Shown here: piece after piece, positions 1 to 7,966 of the stretch
Layout: each line of letters begins with the position of its first letter
How positions within the stretch are numbered: the stretch's first letter is position 1
DNA from: Drouetiella hepatica Uher 2000/2452
GTDB taxonomy: Bacteria > Cyanobacteriota > Cyanobacteriia > Elainellales > Elainellaceae
NCBI GenBank assembly: GCA_019359505.1
Contig: JAHHHD010000028.1
Span: 1 to 64,000, forward strand
Direction of reading: 5' to 3'
Length of the DNA: 64,000 bases
Notes under the pieces: model-generated
Told to the model about the DNA's origin: nothing
Database searches by the model: none
What the model saw: the letters and a program-made list of their open reading frames with translations, nothing else
Translations under genes and position numbers: made by a program

Positions 1-171
1 CCCAACAAGCCATTCATCTAATAGAAAAAACCCTGTAAATCAAGGCCTTTAAGATTAGCTTAGTAAAGCTGTGACTAACTTTATGCCTAAATCTTGAGTC
101 CAGGCGGCGGGAATCCTGCGGCATCTTGGGAGCTTTGTAGGACTGAAAAACCCGCACCTGAATTTGAAGGG

Positions 172-375
172 CTATTTTATGCCGCCTTGTGGTTGTGCTT
201 TACTCTCTAAAACCCAGCCCAAGCTTTCTAGAACTGACTGTTTGCCGACGACAATATTACCCGCCGCAATCTGGATCAAGACGCTGACCTCTACCTGATA
301 AACCGTGCCTGTTCTGCCCGTTGCCTTGTTTACAAGCCGATCGCCCACCTTCCACGCGCCAAGCTTTTCCATCAA
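172..375 (-). CDS. small SH3/KOW-like hypothetical protein
   Basis: A 67-residue ORF lying just downstream of the portal gene on the same strand (30-nt gap), so probably the last gene of that operon. The pattern GDRLVNKATGRTGTVYQVE suggests a small beta-barrel of the KOW/SH3 type, as does the unrelated 70-aa protein at 42821-43033. No function can be assigned. It could start at the first or second Met. Confidence 0.55.
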   Translation of the reverse strand: MMEKLGAWKVGDRLVNKATGRTGTVYQVEVSVLIQIAAGNIVVGKQSVLESLGWVLESKAQPQGGIK

Positions 376-405
376 AACCTTTCGCCCAGCCTAGCGAGGA
401 TTCGG

Positions 406-1965
406 CTATTCGGGTGGCTGTCTCGGCTCTGGCTGTGGCGGCTCAAACGCTGCGGCATCCGCCTGGTCAATTTCCTCGATCGCCTTGGTCATCGCCTTAG
501 CATCCAGCCCATAGGACTTGCCTACCCGCCGCACCAAGAATTTTGTTGTCTCACGCTTAAAGGTTGGAGAGGGGATGGTCACTGTCTGGAGTTGCTGCAT
601 GTCTGTGACCTCTTCTAGAACCCCCTCCCCAAGGAAGTCGTCGAAGCCATCTACCGTCCAGCGCACGTCCTCAGCATGGGCGATCGAGGCTACCCTCAAA
701 ATCTGTACGGCATATTCTCGAATGAGCTGCCCATAGGTTTCCAGCAAGATTTGCTCTGGTCGCCTATCTTCGCGCTTACTTGCTCCGCTTCGTGCCATGA
801 TTGCCGTGCCGTCCGCTGCACTCAGGGCAATTTGCTGGAGCTGGTCATAGATATCGCGCTTGATTTCGCCCCGATAGGTAATAGCTGTCGTGATAGTTCT
901 GCCCGGTCGCTCGAAGGCGCTAATGGTTTGCCCCGGCTTCAAAGTCAGGTAATAGCCCTCGCCGATTTTCTGGGTTTTTAGCGGGTCATCGTCGGCATCT
1001 TCCACGCCGCTGACTACCGGGATACTGAAGTTATTGGTGTAGAGGGCATATTCCAGCGCCGCCGTCTGAGCAAAAAAGGACTTCTGGGGCTCAAAAAGCT
1101 GATCGGCAATGTGCAATCCAGGCGAAACCGTCAGCGTGACGATCGGGAACTCAAACACGCCCCGATAGTTGAAAATCGGCACATTCTCCAGCGGCTGCCC
1201 GTTCGGCATCTGCATAGGGATGATATCTACATCCTTCTCTTGCAGCTGGTCGAGATCGAATGGCTCCACAGGCGGCTTCTCGTTTTCCTTCGGTCGCCTG
1301 CGAATCGAATAGCGGCTGGCGACGATCGCCCCTTCTTCGGTGCGCTGGTAGATCGTAAAGTCATGCTCTCCAACGGGCGGCATATCCCACCGATCGCGCT
1401 TCACCACCCAACGATGCAGCTTGGCAAAGCAGAAGCCCTTTGCGTCCGACTCCCAATCCCAGAGCGACGATCGCGGGTGCAGCAACACATAGGGCTGTAG
1501 CTCGCCCGTACTGTCCTGATCTACCAGGGATAAAGCTTCCCCACTGGCAATGCGGGTGTCTATCTGAGCGATCGCTTTACCCGTCACCAGGCACTTGAAC
1601 ATGGACTCCCTTAAGAAGGTGCTGAAGCTGGCTCTAGCATCATCGTCACCGTCGAGTAGCGCTCCATAAGGGAGAAAGCGATCGTCCCAAAAGGGAGCTT
1701 TCGAGCCGCTAAAGCTGGCAGGCTCTGAGAAAAGCTGAGAATTGAAGCGGGTAAGGATGGGGCTGATCTTATTGGTATAGGTGGCAAGCTTGATTCGCTC
1801 CTGTACTACCGCATCGGGTCTACCGTCCGGGTTGGGCAGAATCTTCCGCTTCATCGCGTCAGTCATCGCCGCGCCCCCGGCTACCATTGCCTCAAGCAGC
1901 GCCCAGCGATCACACTGGGCGCGATGTTCAGGATGGCGATGTCTGAGGCTTTCAAGGAGATTCAT
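406..1965 (-). CDS. phage portal protein (DUF4055-like)
   Basis: A 519-residue protein of the size of phage portals, which form the dodecameric DNA gate at one capsid vertex. The N-terminus (HPEHRAQCDRWALLEAMVAG, then PNPDG and a Y..Y..R-like helix region leading to FSEPASFSG) follows the layout of DUF4055 portal proteins, and the middle has the conserved-looking HIADQLFEPQKSFFAQTAALEYAL segment split over a long helix. The C-terminus is Pro/Gln-rich. It is transcribed on the minus strand, opposite to the coat gene, as third gene of an operon starting at 2704. The family call is from pattern memory; the portal role also fits the position next to scaffold and coat genes. Confidence 0.72.
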   Translation of the reverse strand: MNLLESLRHRHPEHRAQCDRWALLEAMVAGGAAMTDAMKRKILPNPDGRPDAVVQERIKLATYTNKISPILTRFNSQLFSEPASFSGSKAPFWDDRFLPYGALLDGDDDARASFSTFLRESMFKCLVTGKAIAQIDTRIASGEALSLVDQDSTGELQPYVLLHPRSSLWDWESDAKGFCFAKLHRWVVKRDRWDMPPVGEHDFTIYQRTEEGAIVASRYSIRRRPKENEKPPVEPFDLDQLQEKDVDIIPMQMPNGQPLENVPIFNYRGVFEFPIVTLTVSPGLHIADQLFEPQKSFFAQTAALEYALYTNNFSIPVVSGVEDADDDPLKTQKIGEGYYLTLKPGQTISAFERPGRTITTAITYRGEIKRDIYDQLQQIALSAADGTAIMARSGASKREDRRPEQILLETYGQLIREYAVQILRVASIAHAEDVRWTVDGFDDFLGEGVLEEVTDMQQLQTVTIPSPTFKRETTKFLVRRVGKSYGLDAKAMTKAIEEIDQADAAAFEPPQPEPRQPPE

Positions 1966-1967
1966 GG

Positions 1968-2195
1968 TTAGTCCTGAGCTTGGAAGAGCTGAAGTTCGCC
2001 CTCAGATTTGATAAAGGTGTAAATATTGCCGTCCGTGCCTTTAAAGCGTCCGCCGATCGTCTTGCCTTCTTTCTGCCAGAGCGGATCGTAGACAAACTCA
2101 GCGACCTGGATACCCTCTTCTTCATAGACGGATTCAATCAGAGTCTTCAGGCTGTCTTCAAGCTTTTGCTTCAATTCGTCGGGTGTAGGCATCAA
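1968..2195 (-). CDS. hypothetical protein upstream of portal
   Basis: A 75-residue acidic protein with an amphipathic N-terminal helix (PDELKQKLEDSLKTLIES) and a C-terminal part with aromatic residues (GTDGNIYTFIKSEG). Its start overlaps the end of the preceding gene by 4 nt (ATGA) and its stop is 2 nt before the portal start, so translation is probably coupled. No family recognised; a small head-assembly protein is a guess from position only. Confidence 0.65.
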   Translation of the reverse strand: MMPTPDELKQKLEDSLKTLIESVYEEEGIQVAEFVYDPLWQKEGKTIGGRFKGTDGNIYTFIKSEGELQLFQAQD

Positions 2196-2704
2196 GCTGT
2201 CCTCGGCTGTAGTGATGGTTGCTGGATTTTACCCTTGAGGGATTTTGCGGCTTTCACGAGATGTGGTGTCAGCGCAGCCGAAGCCGCCATGCCGATCGCC
2301 TGTCCTCCGTGGGGAAGCACTGCATCGGCGGCAGCTCCTACGCTATGCTTTACCGCTCCAGCTATAAGATGCCCAAAAATATCGCCCATGCCTTTAGCTT
2401 CAACCGCATCAGCCGAATCATCGACCGCCTGTTCAAACTTGGCATGATGCCCTTCAATTAATTTCTTGCCCACTTCGATCGCCGTCCTGGCTCCCAGCAT
2501 TGCCGCCATTGCCCCAGCTTCCCCACCGATGTGATGTCCTAATGCTCCAGCACCCGCGATCGCCCCTTTTTCGGCAACGGTTTGAGCTAGCGCCTTAGCC
2601 TGATTGCCCATAGCGGCAAAGCGCCCATCCCCGTCTCTAGGCTGGTTTGGATTGCCGCCTGAATGTTGAGCGGCAGCGTTTTTAAGAGCCTGAAGTTTTG
2701 ACAT
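2192..2704 (-). CDS. Gly/Ala-rich hypothetical head-region protein
   Basis: A 170-residue protein beginning MSKLQALKNAAAQHSGG. The frame stays open to 2851, but the promoter-like box at 2726-2741 points to the Met codon at 2704, 21 nt downstream, so that start is chosen. The middle is Ala/Gly-rich with small-residue helices (GAGALGHHIGGEAGAMAAML) that resemble glycine-zipper or holin-like segments, but it may simply be a structural protein. First gene of the minus-strand portal operon. Function unknown. Confidence 0.6.
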   Translation of the reverse strand: MSKLQALKNAAAQHSGGNPNQPRDGDGRFAAMGNQAKALAQTVAEKGAIAGAGALGHHIGGEAGAMAAMLGARTAIEVGKKLIEGHHAKFEQAVDDSADAVEAKGMGDIFGHLIAGAVKHSVGAAADAVLPHGGQAIGMAASAALTPHLVKAAKSLKGKIQQPSLQPRTA

Positions 2705-2725
2705 AGGAGTGGCGCGGGTGCAGTA

Positions 2726-2741
2726 CCCCCAAAGTGCCCAA
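2726..2741 (-). promoter_or_regulatory. class I box upstream of portal operon
   Basis: On the minus strand the sequence TTGGGCACTTTGGGGG ends 21 nt before the start codon at 2704. It belongs to the recurrent intergenic element described in the findings and faces away from the plus-strand copy at 2776. Confidence 0.6.
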
Positions 2742-2775
2742 CGGCGATCGGTGGTTTGCAAACGACTAGCAGCCC

Positions 2776-2791
2776 TTGGGCACAGTAAGCC
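2776..2791 (+). promoter_or_regulatory. box upstream of scaffold gene
   Basis: TTGGGCACAGTAAGCC lies 42 nt before the start at 2834. The leader between them can form CCTGC-gctt-GCAGG. Spacing is intermediate between the two classes seen elsewhere. Confidence 0.5.
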
Positions 2792-2833
2792 TGGAAATCC
2801 TATTTCAAGCCTGCGCTTGCAGGAAGGCGATCG

Positions 2834-3649
2834 ATGTTTACTCCAGAGCAAGAGAAGTTTTTAAACAACCTGCTAGCCGAAAACAGCAAGCTAGTGGCGG
2901 ATCAGTTCAACAATGCCCTTTCAGGATTAGCGAAGCGGCTAACGGTGGATGAGATTCCCAAAGCCATTAACGCCCAGCTCAGCCCCATCTCAGATCAGCT
3001 CAAAGGACTGAGCAAAGACGAATTAGGCGGCGTGGTCAAGGCTCAATTTGACGCGCTGTTAGAGGAATTAGCGAAGCAGGGAGAGGACAGCCCGATCGCG
3101 CCTGTTGCTAACCAAGAGAGTGGGGCGATCGCTGCCCTACAGAAGCAGCTTGACGATATGGGCAAAATGCTCGACTCCACCCGCAAGATTGCCGAAACCG
3201 AGCGCAAGACCCGCGAAAAGCTGTCTGAAGAGGCGCGGTTGCAAGGTCTAGATGACACCGTTCTCGACTCCCTACGCGGCAAGGTAAAGCCCGGAACCGA
3301 GCGGGAACTGTTGACCTTAATCAAGAGCGCCGGACTGCTGGTGGAGAACAAAGAAGCCAATCGGTTTGAGGTAGAGCTACCCGATGAGTTTGGACTTCCC
3401 ACCCGGAAACCTGCCGTGGAAGCGATCGGCAATATTGTGACTCAGCGCTGGGCGCACTATCAGGATTCTCGCCCTGGTACGGGTACGGGCGCGGCTCCAT
3501 CGGCGGGTCAGTCGGGCGGCGGATCAACTCAGCTCAAGCACTTCCGCAATCAGGGCAATGGTTTGACCCTAGACGATGCCACTTTAGAAGAGGCAGCATC
3601 TAGCGGCAAACTGGATGAGTTGATCAAAGAGCTTGCCTCTGCAAGTTGA
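2834..3649 (+). CDS. probable phage scaffolding protein
   Basis: A 271-residue highly charged, helix-rich protein directly upstream of the coat gene, where tailed phages place their scaffold. Residues about 90-140 (ALQKQLDDMGKMLDSTRKIA and following) form a coiled coil; a Gly/Ser/Thr-rich linker (GTGTGAAPSAGQSGGGST) precedes an acidic C-terminal helix. No protease motif seen. Called from context, composition and length; an internal minor capsid protein is the alternative. Confidence 0.6.
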   Translation: MFTPEQEKFLNNLLAENSKLVADQFNNALSGLAKRLTVDEIPKAINAQLSPISDQLKGLSKDELGGVVKAQFDALLEELAKQGEDSPIAPVANQESGAIAALQKQLDDMGKMLDSTRKIAETERKTREKLSEEARLQGLDDTVLDSLRGKVKPGTERELLTLIKSAGLLVENKEANRFEVELPDEFGLPTRKPAVEAIGNIVTQRWAHYQDSRPGTGTGAAPSAGQSGGGSTQLKHFRNQGNGLTLDDATLEEAASSGKLDELIKELASAS

Positions 3650-3658
3650 CGATCGACT

Positions 3659-3744
3659 GAGGGAACGATAGAAGCATCACGGCTTGCCCTTGCCTTAGTA
3701 GGGATGTCCAAACCGGAAAGCACACCACTTTAAAGGACATCCCT
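3659..3744 (+). promoter_or_regulatory. class II box and hairpin leader of coat gene
   Basis: The box GAGGGAACGATAGAAG (3659-3674) lies 70 nt before the coat start. Between them a perfect 10-bp inverted repeat, AGGGATGTCC (3700-3709) and GGACATCCCT (3735-3744), abuts the ATG and includes part of the AAAGGA ribosome-binding sequence. The leader of the 123-aa gene at 20206 shares a CTGCCC(C/T)TGC-like stretch and a GGATG/CATCC hairpin; the tape-measure leader also has both. Confidence 0.6.
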
Positions 3745-5082
3745 ATGACTATTAATTTTGCGCCTGATGCGCTGATCACCGAGAAGCTTGTTGCCCGTCG
3801 CACTCTCACCCAGCTCAACCGCCTGAGCGTTTTTACCACTGCTGGCATGGGCGACTTTGAACCCCAAGGCACTTGGGAAGTGGGCAACACCGTTAAGTTC
3901 CGTCGCCCTCGCATTTCTGAAGCCGTTGAGTACGATCCTCGCACTGGATCAGGCTTAACCCTGACCCAACCGGGCTATATCACTGGAGAGCTGGCACTAG
4001 AGAGCCTGCTTGCTAACGGTTTTCCCGTCTACAGCTCTGACTATCGAGTTGATCAGTACATCCAAGATTTCTCTAATCAGATGTCGCTGTCGATCGGCGT
4101 GAAGTTCGACACCAATCTCTACAACAAATTCCGCACTCCCATTCATGCCTCTACGGGTGAAGTGGGCTATGCGGCGAACCCCCCGATCGCCTGTGTTGCA
4201 GCAGAAAGCAGCAGCGGTCAGCTCACCGACTTCAACCGTCAGGTTTTGGTCAATGCTGGCACGGTCCTCGACCGAGAGAACACACCTCCTACCGAGCGCT
4301 ATGCACTGCTGTCCTCGACTGCTAAAGGTGCCTACATCGGTGAATCCATTCCGGTTGAAGCTGGCTATGTCGAGGCTTTAGCGGGTGGCGCTGGAATGCT
4401 GACCAACGGAATGCCTGTTGGTCAGTTCACAATGCGGCACGGCTTCATGGTGGGATCGGGCAACGTCATCGGCTCTCAAACTGCCGTAGACGACTTAGAT
4501 GCAAACGCTGGCAGCTCAGCATCTGTGGCAATCTCCGCTTCGGTGGTTGATACGGCAAACGGCGGCAATCCGTTCTTTGTCAAATCTGACTACGCGACTG
4601 CTACCCCATTGGGCACGATCGTCCTCACCTTGACCACCACGGGCGCTTTGCAAAATGTCGCAGTGGGTCAAATCGCTCGGATTGGCGCGGCAAATGCCAC
4701 GGCTAAAGCCTACGGCGTGATCCTGCGGGTTGACGTGGCTAACAAGAAGGTCTGGCTTGTACCTTTCTCAGTTAAGGGCTTGCAGCTCACAGCTCCTCAA
4801 ATCAACACCAGCACCGACCTGTTCAGCGTTCCTGAGATTCCTTCGATCTCAATCTCACTGCACAAAGAGGCGTTGGTCTACGCCACCCGCCTAATGCGCC
4901 CTCCTTCAGAAGGTTCTGGCGCAATTTGTGTGACCCAAGTTGATCAGCAAGCTAATCTGGCCCTGCAAGTTTGGCGCGGCAGCTTCGACGTGACCCGCTT
5001 CCGTGAGTCGCTGGTTGCCACGGTGCTGATGGGTTCCAAGATCACTGATTACCGCAAGGCTGTTTTGATCCTCTCTCTCTAA
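3745..5082 (+). CDS. major capsid (coat) protein, P22-like
   Basis: A 445-residue protein close in length to the P22 coat protein (430). Signature stretches are the N-terminal LVARRTLTQLNRL, EVGNTVKFRRPRI and SGLTLTQPGYITGE, typical of P22-type coats with the HK97 fold; residues about 245-300 are Ser/Ala/Thr-rich and could be the inserted domain. It assembles the icosahedral head with the scaffold encoded just upstream. Its leader hairpin suggests strong or regulated translation. Confidence 0.82.
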   Translation: MTINFAPDALITEKLVARRTLTQLNRLSVFTTAGMGDFEPQGTWEVGNTVKFRRPRISEAVEYDPRTGSGLTLTQPGYITGELALESLLANGFPVYSSDYRVDQYIQDFSNQMSLSIGVKFDTNLYNKFRTPIHASTGEVGYAANPPIACVAAESSSGQLTDFNRQVLVNAGTVLDRENTPPTERYALLSSTAKGAYIGESIPVEAGYVEALAGGAGMLTNGMPVGQFTMRHGFMVGSGNVIGSQTAVDDLDANAGSSASVAISASVVDTANGGNPFFVKSDYATATPLGTIVLTLTTTGALQNVAVGQIARIGAANATAKAYGVILRVDVANKKVWLVPFSVKGLQLTAPQINTSTDLFSVPEIPSISISLHKEALVYATRLMRPPSEGSGAICVTQVDQQANLALQVWRGSFDVTRFRESLVATVLMGSKITDYRKAVLILSL

Positions 5083-5086
5083 CCCT

Positions 5087-5467
5087 ATGTCCTTTGTCAT
5101 TCTTCACACGTCTGACGGGCAACCCTGGCAGGTGCCGCTCTCTGAAGTAGGGCGGTTCCTGGCTCTGGGCTACCGTCGCCCCGAAGTGCAACCTGTGCAG
5201 CCGCCTAATGAGCAAAGCAGCGAAACCCTTTCGTTCGAGCTGCCTTCGGTTCCTAAAGTGTCCTTGCCAACCGCGATCGTCCAGATCAACCGCGATTCCC
5301 TCGCCAAGTTGATTAAGTTGCCGCTCGTGGGCACGGCGATCGCTAAGGAAGTGATTAAAAACCGCCCCTATCAATCCATTGAAGACCTGATTGGGCGGGT
5401 GGCACTTCCGGCAGGGCAAAGCTGGGTTGCTCTAGAACACCTGATTTCTTTTGAGGCAAATCTATGA
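5087..5467 (+). CDS. helix-hairpin-helix domain phage protein
   Basis: A 126-residue protein 4 nt after the coat stop. The N-terminal 40 residues look like a small beta domain (MSFVILHTSDGQPWQVPLSE). Residues about 75-115 contain a ComEA-like helix-hairpin-helix: INRDSLAKLIKLPLVGTAIA, then KNRPYQSIEDL, a fold that usually contacts DNA backbone. In this position it may be a head or connector component touching packaged DNA; that role is inferred. It overlaps the lysozyme start by 4 nt. Confidence 0.65.
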   Translation: MSFVILHTSDGQPWQVPLSEVGRFLALGYRRPEVQPVQPPNEQSSETLSFELPSVPKVSLPTAIVQINRDSLAKLIKLPLVGTAIAKEVIKNRPYQSIEDLIGRVALPAGQSWVALEHLISFEANL

Positions 5468-6198
5468 GCTATTCACTTAAAATCCTTAATCCCACCTGGT
5501 TCAAGCAGGATACCGAGCAGTCCGTTGTCTTGTCGATCGCACAGAAGGTTCTAGTGGACGCTGGACAGATTTTCCCAATCTCCAGCTTTGCCCCTTCTCA
5601 GTCTCAACACGTCAAGTTTTCTCTGGGCAAGAATGACCAGGGCAAGCAAATAGCGCTGCAAAGTAAAAACACCTGGTACGCTTACAGCCCTCACGTTCAA
5701 ATGCTCAAAGATGGCAAGCCTTTCTCGGCGGCTGATGTGCCTCGCTCAGGTGCGATCGGCGCGGCGGGTCTGGAGCTAATAAAAAGCTTTGAAGGCTGTG
5801 TTCTGGACGCTTATCAAGACGTGGTAGGGGTTTGGACGATCGGCTATGGCAGCACCGGAGCGCATGTCTATCCGGGGCAATCCATTACTCAGGAGCAGGC
5901 AGAGGCGTTGCTTAAGAAGGACTTAGAGCGCTTTGAAGCGGCGATCGGCTGGATGGTAACAGCGCCAATTAACGGCAATCAGAGAGACAGCTTGATCTCA
6001 TTTGCTTTTAATTTGGGCGAAGGCGCTCTACAGGGTTCAACCCTGCTGTGGCGGCTAAATCAGGGCGACTATGCAGGCGCTGCGGATCAGTTTCCCCGCT
6101 GGGCGAACGCTGGAGGAGAGCAGCTCGCGGGGTTGGTTCGTCGCCGGAAAGCAGAGCGATCGCTTTTCCTCAGCCAAAACTATACCCAATATCTGTAG
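5464..6198 (+). CDS. phage lysozyme, GH24 family
   Basis: A 244-residue endolysin-type muramidase. Residues about 100-235 match the T4/lambdoid GH24 fold: SFEGCVLDAYQDVVGVWTIG followed by YGST, with the catalytic Glu in FEG and the Asp/Thr of the triad in the following loop; FAFNLGEGALQGSTLLWRLN and WANAGGEQLAGLVRRRKAE are typical of the C-terminal lobe. The first ~95 residues are an extra domain, possibly SH3-like. Because it sits among head genes rather than lysis genes it may be virion-borne or the endolysin; no holin is adjacent. Confidence 0.88.
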   Translation: MSYSLKILNPTWFKQDTEQSVVLSIAQKVLVDAGQIFPISSFAPSQSQHVKFSLGKNDQGKQIALQSKNTWYAYSPHVQMLKDGKPFSAADVPRSGAIGAAGLELIKSFEGCVLDAYQDVVGVWTIGYGSTGAHVYPGQSITQEQAEALLKKDLERFEAAIGWMVTAPINGNQRDSLISFAFNLGEGALQGSTLLWRLNQGDYAGAADQFPRWANAGGEQLAGLVRRRKAERSLFLSQNYTQYL

Positions 6199-6202
6199 CG
6201 TC

Positions 6203-6568
6203 ATGCCCTTAAGCGATCGTCAAGAACACCTGTTGTTTGAGCTGTACGGCATTCCTTACAGCTCAAAAACGATCAGCCTGGGATCTAACGGCTTGGCTTC
6301 AATGCCTCCATTGACCGAGCTGCACCAATCCGCAAAAGATCGGCTGCAAGAGGCGATTCTAGAAATCAACATCGATCCGTTCAAAACCGAACGGGTGGGT
6401 GAAATTTTGGCAGAGTATGAGGGCATTAGCCTTGACCCCTCCACGATCGAGCGTGAGGGCTACTCGTTTCGCTTCGGGCGCAGTATTTCCAATCTCAAAG
6501 ATCGCCTCTATGCCTACACCGGGATTCGGGTCGCAGGTTCCTTTTCAAATCGGATGCCTTTAGGATGA
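6203..6568 (+). CDS. hypothetical connector-region protein
   Basis: A 121-residue protein; the frame is open from 6071, but the Met at 6203, 4 nt after the lysozyme stop, avoids a long overlap. It has a mixed helix/strand pattern (LQEAILEINIDPFKTERVGE). The position after capsid genes resembles that of head-tail connector proteins. Its stop overlaps the next start (ATGA). Confidence 0.6.
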   Translation: MPLSDRQEHLLFELYGIPYSSKTISLGSNGLASMPPLTELHQSAKDRLQEAILEINIDPFKTERVGEILAEYEGISLDPSTIEREGYSFRFGRSISNLKDRLYAYTGIRVAGSFSNRMPLG

Positions 6569-6903
6569 CCACTATTGAAAGCCAGGTCGCAGTAATCAAC
6601 TTCACGGTTTATCGTGGGGCTGATTTTGTGCTGCCACTAGACTTTCAGCAAGACAGCGGGGCACCCATTGACTTCACCGGGTCAATGGTCAGCGCCAAAC
6701 TGCGGCGGCATTTTATTCAAGATGTCGCGGTGTTTGGAGTGACGATCGCCCAACCTACAACTGGGAAAGTTGTTTTATCTCTTGACCAGGCAGTGATCGA
6801 CACGCTTAAACCTGCGAGCTATTCATGGGCGCTATTCATTACCGATGCGGCTGGGGTGACCCAGTTGAAGTGTCAGGGAACTGTTGAGGTTGTCCAGCCA
6901 TGA
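6565..6903 (+). CDS. beta-sandwich phage structural protein
   Basis: A 112-residue, strand-rich protein (FTVYRGADFVLPLDFQQDSG, then GSMVSAKLRR and ATGKVVLSLD-like repeats). The pattern of a short domain beginning with an F.VYRGADF element and ending in a GTVEV strand recalls the N-terminal domain of baseplate/BppU-type proteins. It is translationally coupled to both neighbours by 4-nt overlaps. Confidence 0.6.
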   Translation: MTTIESQVAVINFTVYRGADFVLPLDFQQDSGAPIDFTGSMVSAKLRRHFIQDVAVFGVTIAQPTTGKVVLSLDQAVIDTLKPASYSWALFITDAAGVTQLKCQGTVEVVQP

Positions 6904-7448
6904 CATCCCCGATCGTCGTTCGTCCACAAACTACGATCGTTCAAGTTAGCTCCAATTCAGCGATTGTAAAATCGCCGATTGTAGAAACCCAAACGATTGC
7001 GGCGATCGATCAGACGACTGTTTTGAAACCTATTGTTGAAACCCAGACCGTACAGGCAGGGATTCAGGGACAGGCAGGGCGTAACGGTTCTGATAGTACA
7101 GCCACACCGATTATTTACTCCACAGCAACAGCGCTAAGCGCTCTACGAGTGCTGAGGCTAAACGAGCTAGAGCAACTGGAATACGCCAGTTGTGACGATC
7201 CGACAGAAGCCTTTAATATCGCTGGTTTTTTATCGATCGCCGTTGGCTCTGGAGTGCTGGCAACGGTTGATCAACGGGGAATCTTCAGCGATTCAAGCTG
7301 GAGTTGGACACCCAAACGACCGCTGTATTTAGGGCTAAACGGGTTCCTAACTGAAACCCCTCCACAGAGCGGCTTTCTGATCCAACTCGCCACAACGATC
7401 ACCGCTCAAAAAATCACCTTTGAAATCCAAGACGCAACGCTGCTATGA
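6900..7448 (+). CDS. capsid-decoration/fibre-like protein with DUF2190-type C-terminus
   Basis: A 182-residue protein. The N-terminus carries an internal repeat (SPIVETQTI and KPIVETQTV) followed by a short collagen-like GIQGQAGRNG. The C-terminal ~110 residues have the pattern of small phage decoration or fibre-head domains: a GSGVLATVDQRGIF strand pair, then PLYLGLNGFLTETPPQSGF and a final strand ending LIQLATT. Probably a virion surface protein. Overlaps the next gene by 4 nt. Confidence 0.6.
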   Translation: MTSPIVVRPQTTIVQVSSNSAIVKSPIVETQTIAAIDQTTVLKPIVETQTVQAGIQGQAGRNGSDSTATPIIYSTATALSALRVLRLNELEQLEYASCDDPTEAFNIAGFLSIAVGSGVLATVDQRGIFSDSSWSWTPKRPLYLGLNGFLTETPPQSGFLIQLATTITAQKITFEIQDATLL

Positions 7449-7966
7449 CTAACAAATTTTACACCTTCGATTTTGTCAGCAAAGCAAAACGGCTTGTTGC
7501 TGCGATCGCTGCCAGTACAGGCGCTACAGATGCCTCAAAAATCATCTCAACTAATTCCGCTGGCGTTTTGGATGTCTCGTTTTTGCCGCCTGGGGTTGAT
7601 ATCCAAGTCGAGACGATCAACACCTCTGAAGCCCTTGCTGCTGGGGATTTCATAAACATCTACGATGCAGCGGGAACAAGAACCTGTCGTAAAGCCGACG
7701 CTTCTAATAGCCGCATGGCACACGGTTACGTGCTGGCAGCGGTCAGCTCAGGGCAACCTGCCACGGTCTATAAAACGGGCAAGAATTCGGGGCTGAGCGG
7801 TCGAACGCTTGGAACACCTTACTTTCTGAGCGCTGTAACAGCAGGAACCTCAACGGCTTCACCTTCTGCTTACCCAACGGCTCAGATCTTGCAAGTGCTA
7901 GGCTATGCCGACTCTACAACTTCAATTTTGTTTGAATTCGATCAGCCTGATTATCTTGATGCCTGA
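7445..7966 (+). CDS. virion surface protein, related to next gene at N-terminus
   Basis: A 173-residue protein. Residues about 15-48 (LVAAIAASTGATDASKIIST then NSAGVLDVSFLP) are clearly related to residues 14-46 of the next gene, suggesting a shared attachment domain. The C-terminal part (GTPYFLSAVTAGTSTASPSA, QILQVLGYAD) again looks like a small decoration/fibre domain. Operon member. Confidence 0.6.
   Translation: MTNKFYTFDFVSKAKRLVAAIAASTGATDASKIISTNSAGVLDVSFLPPGVDIQVETINTSEALAAGDFINIYDAAGTRTCRKADASNSRMAHGYVLAAVSSGQPATVYKTGKNSGLSGRTLGTPYFLSAVTAGTSTASPSAYPTAQILQVLGYADSTTSILFEFDQPDYLDA

Noticed and set aside
125-142. Further copy of the directional box near the window start
   Set aside because: TTGGGAGCTTTGTAGGA has wrong internal spacing and no plus-strand gene follows.
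1111-1500. Plus-strand frame inside the portal gene
   Set aside because: Shadow frame rich in Arg/His with no protein-like pattern, opposite a full-length recognisable gene.
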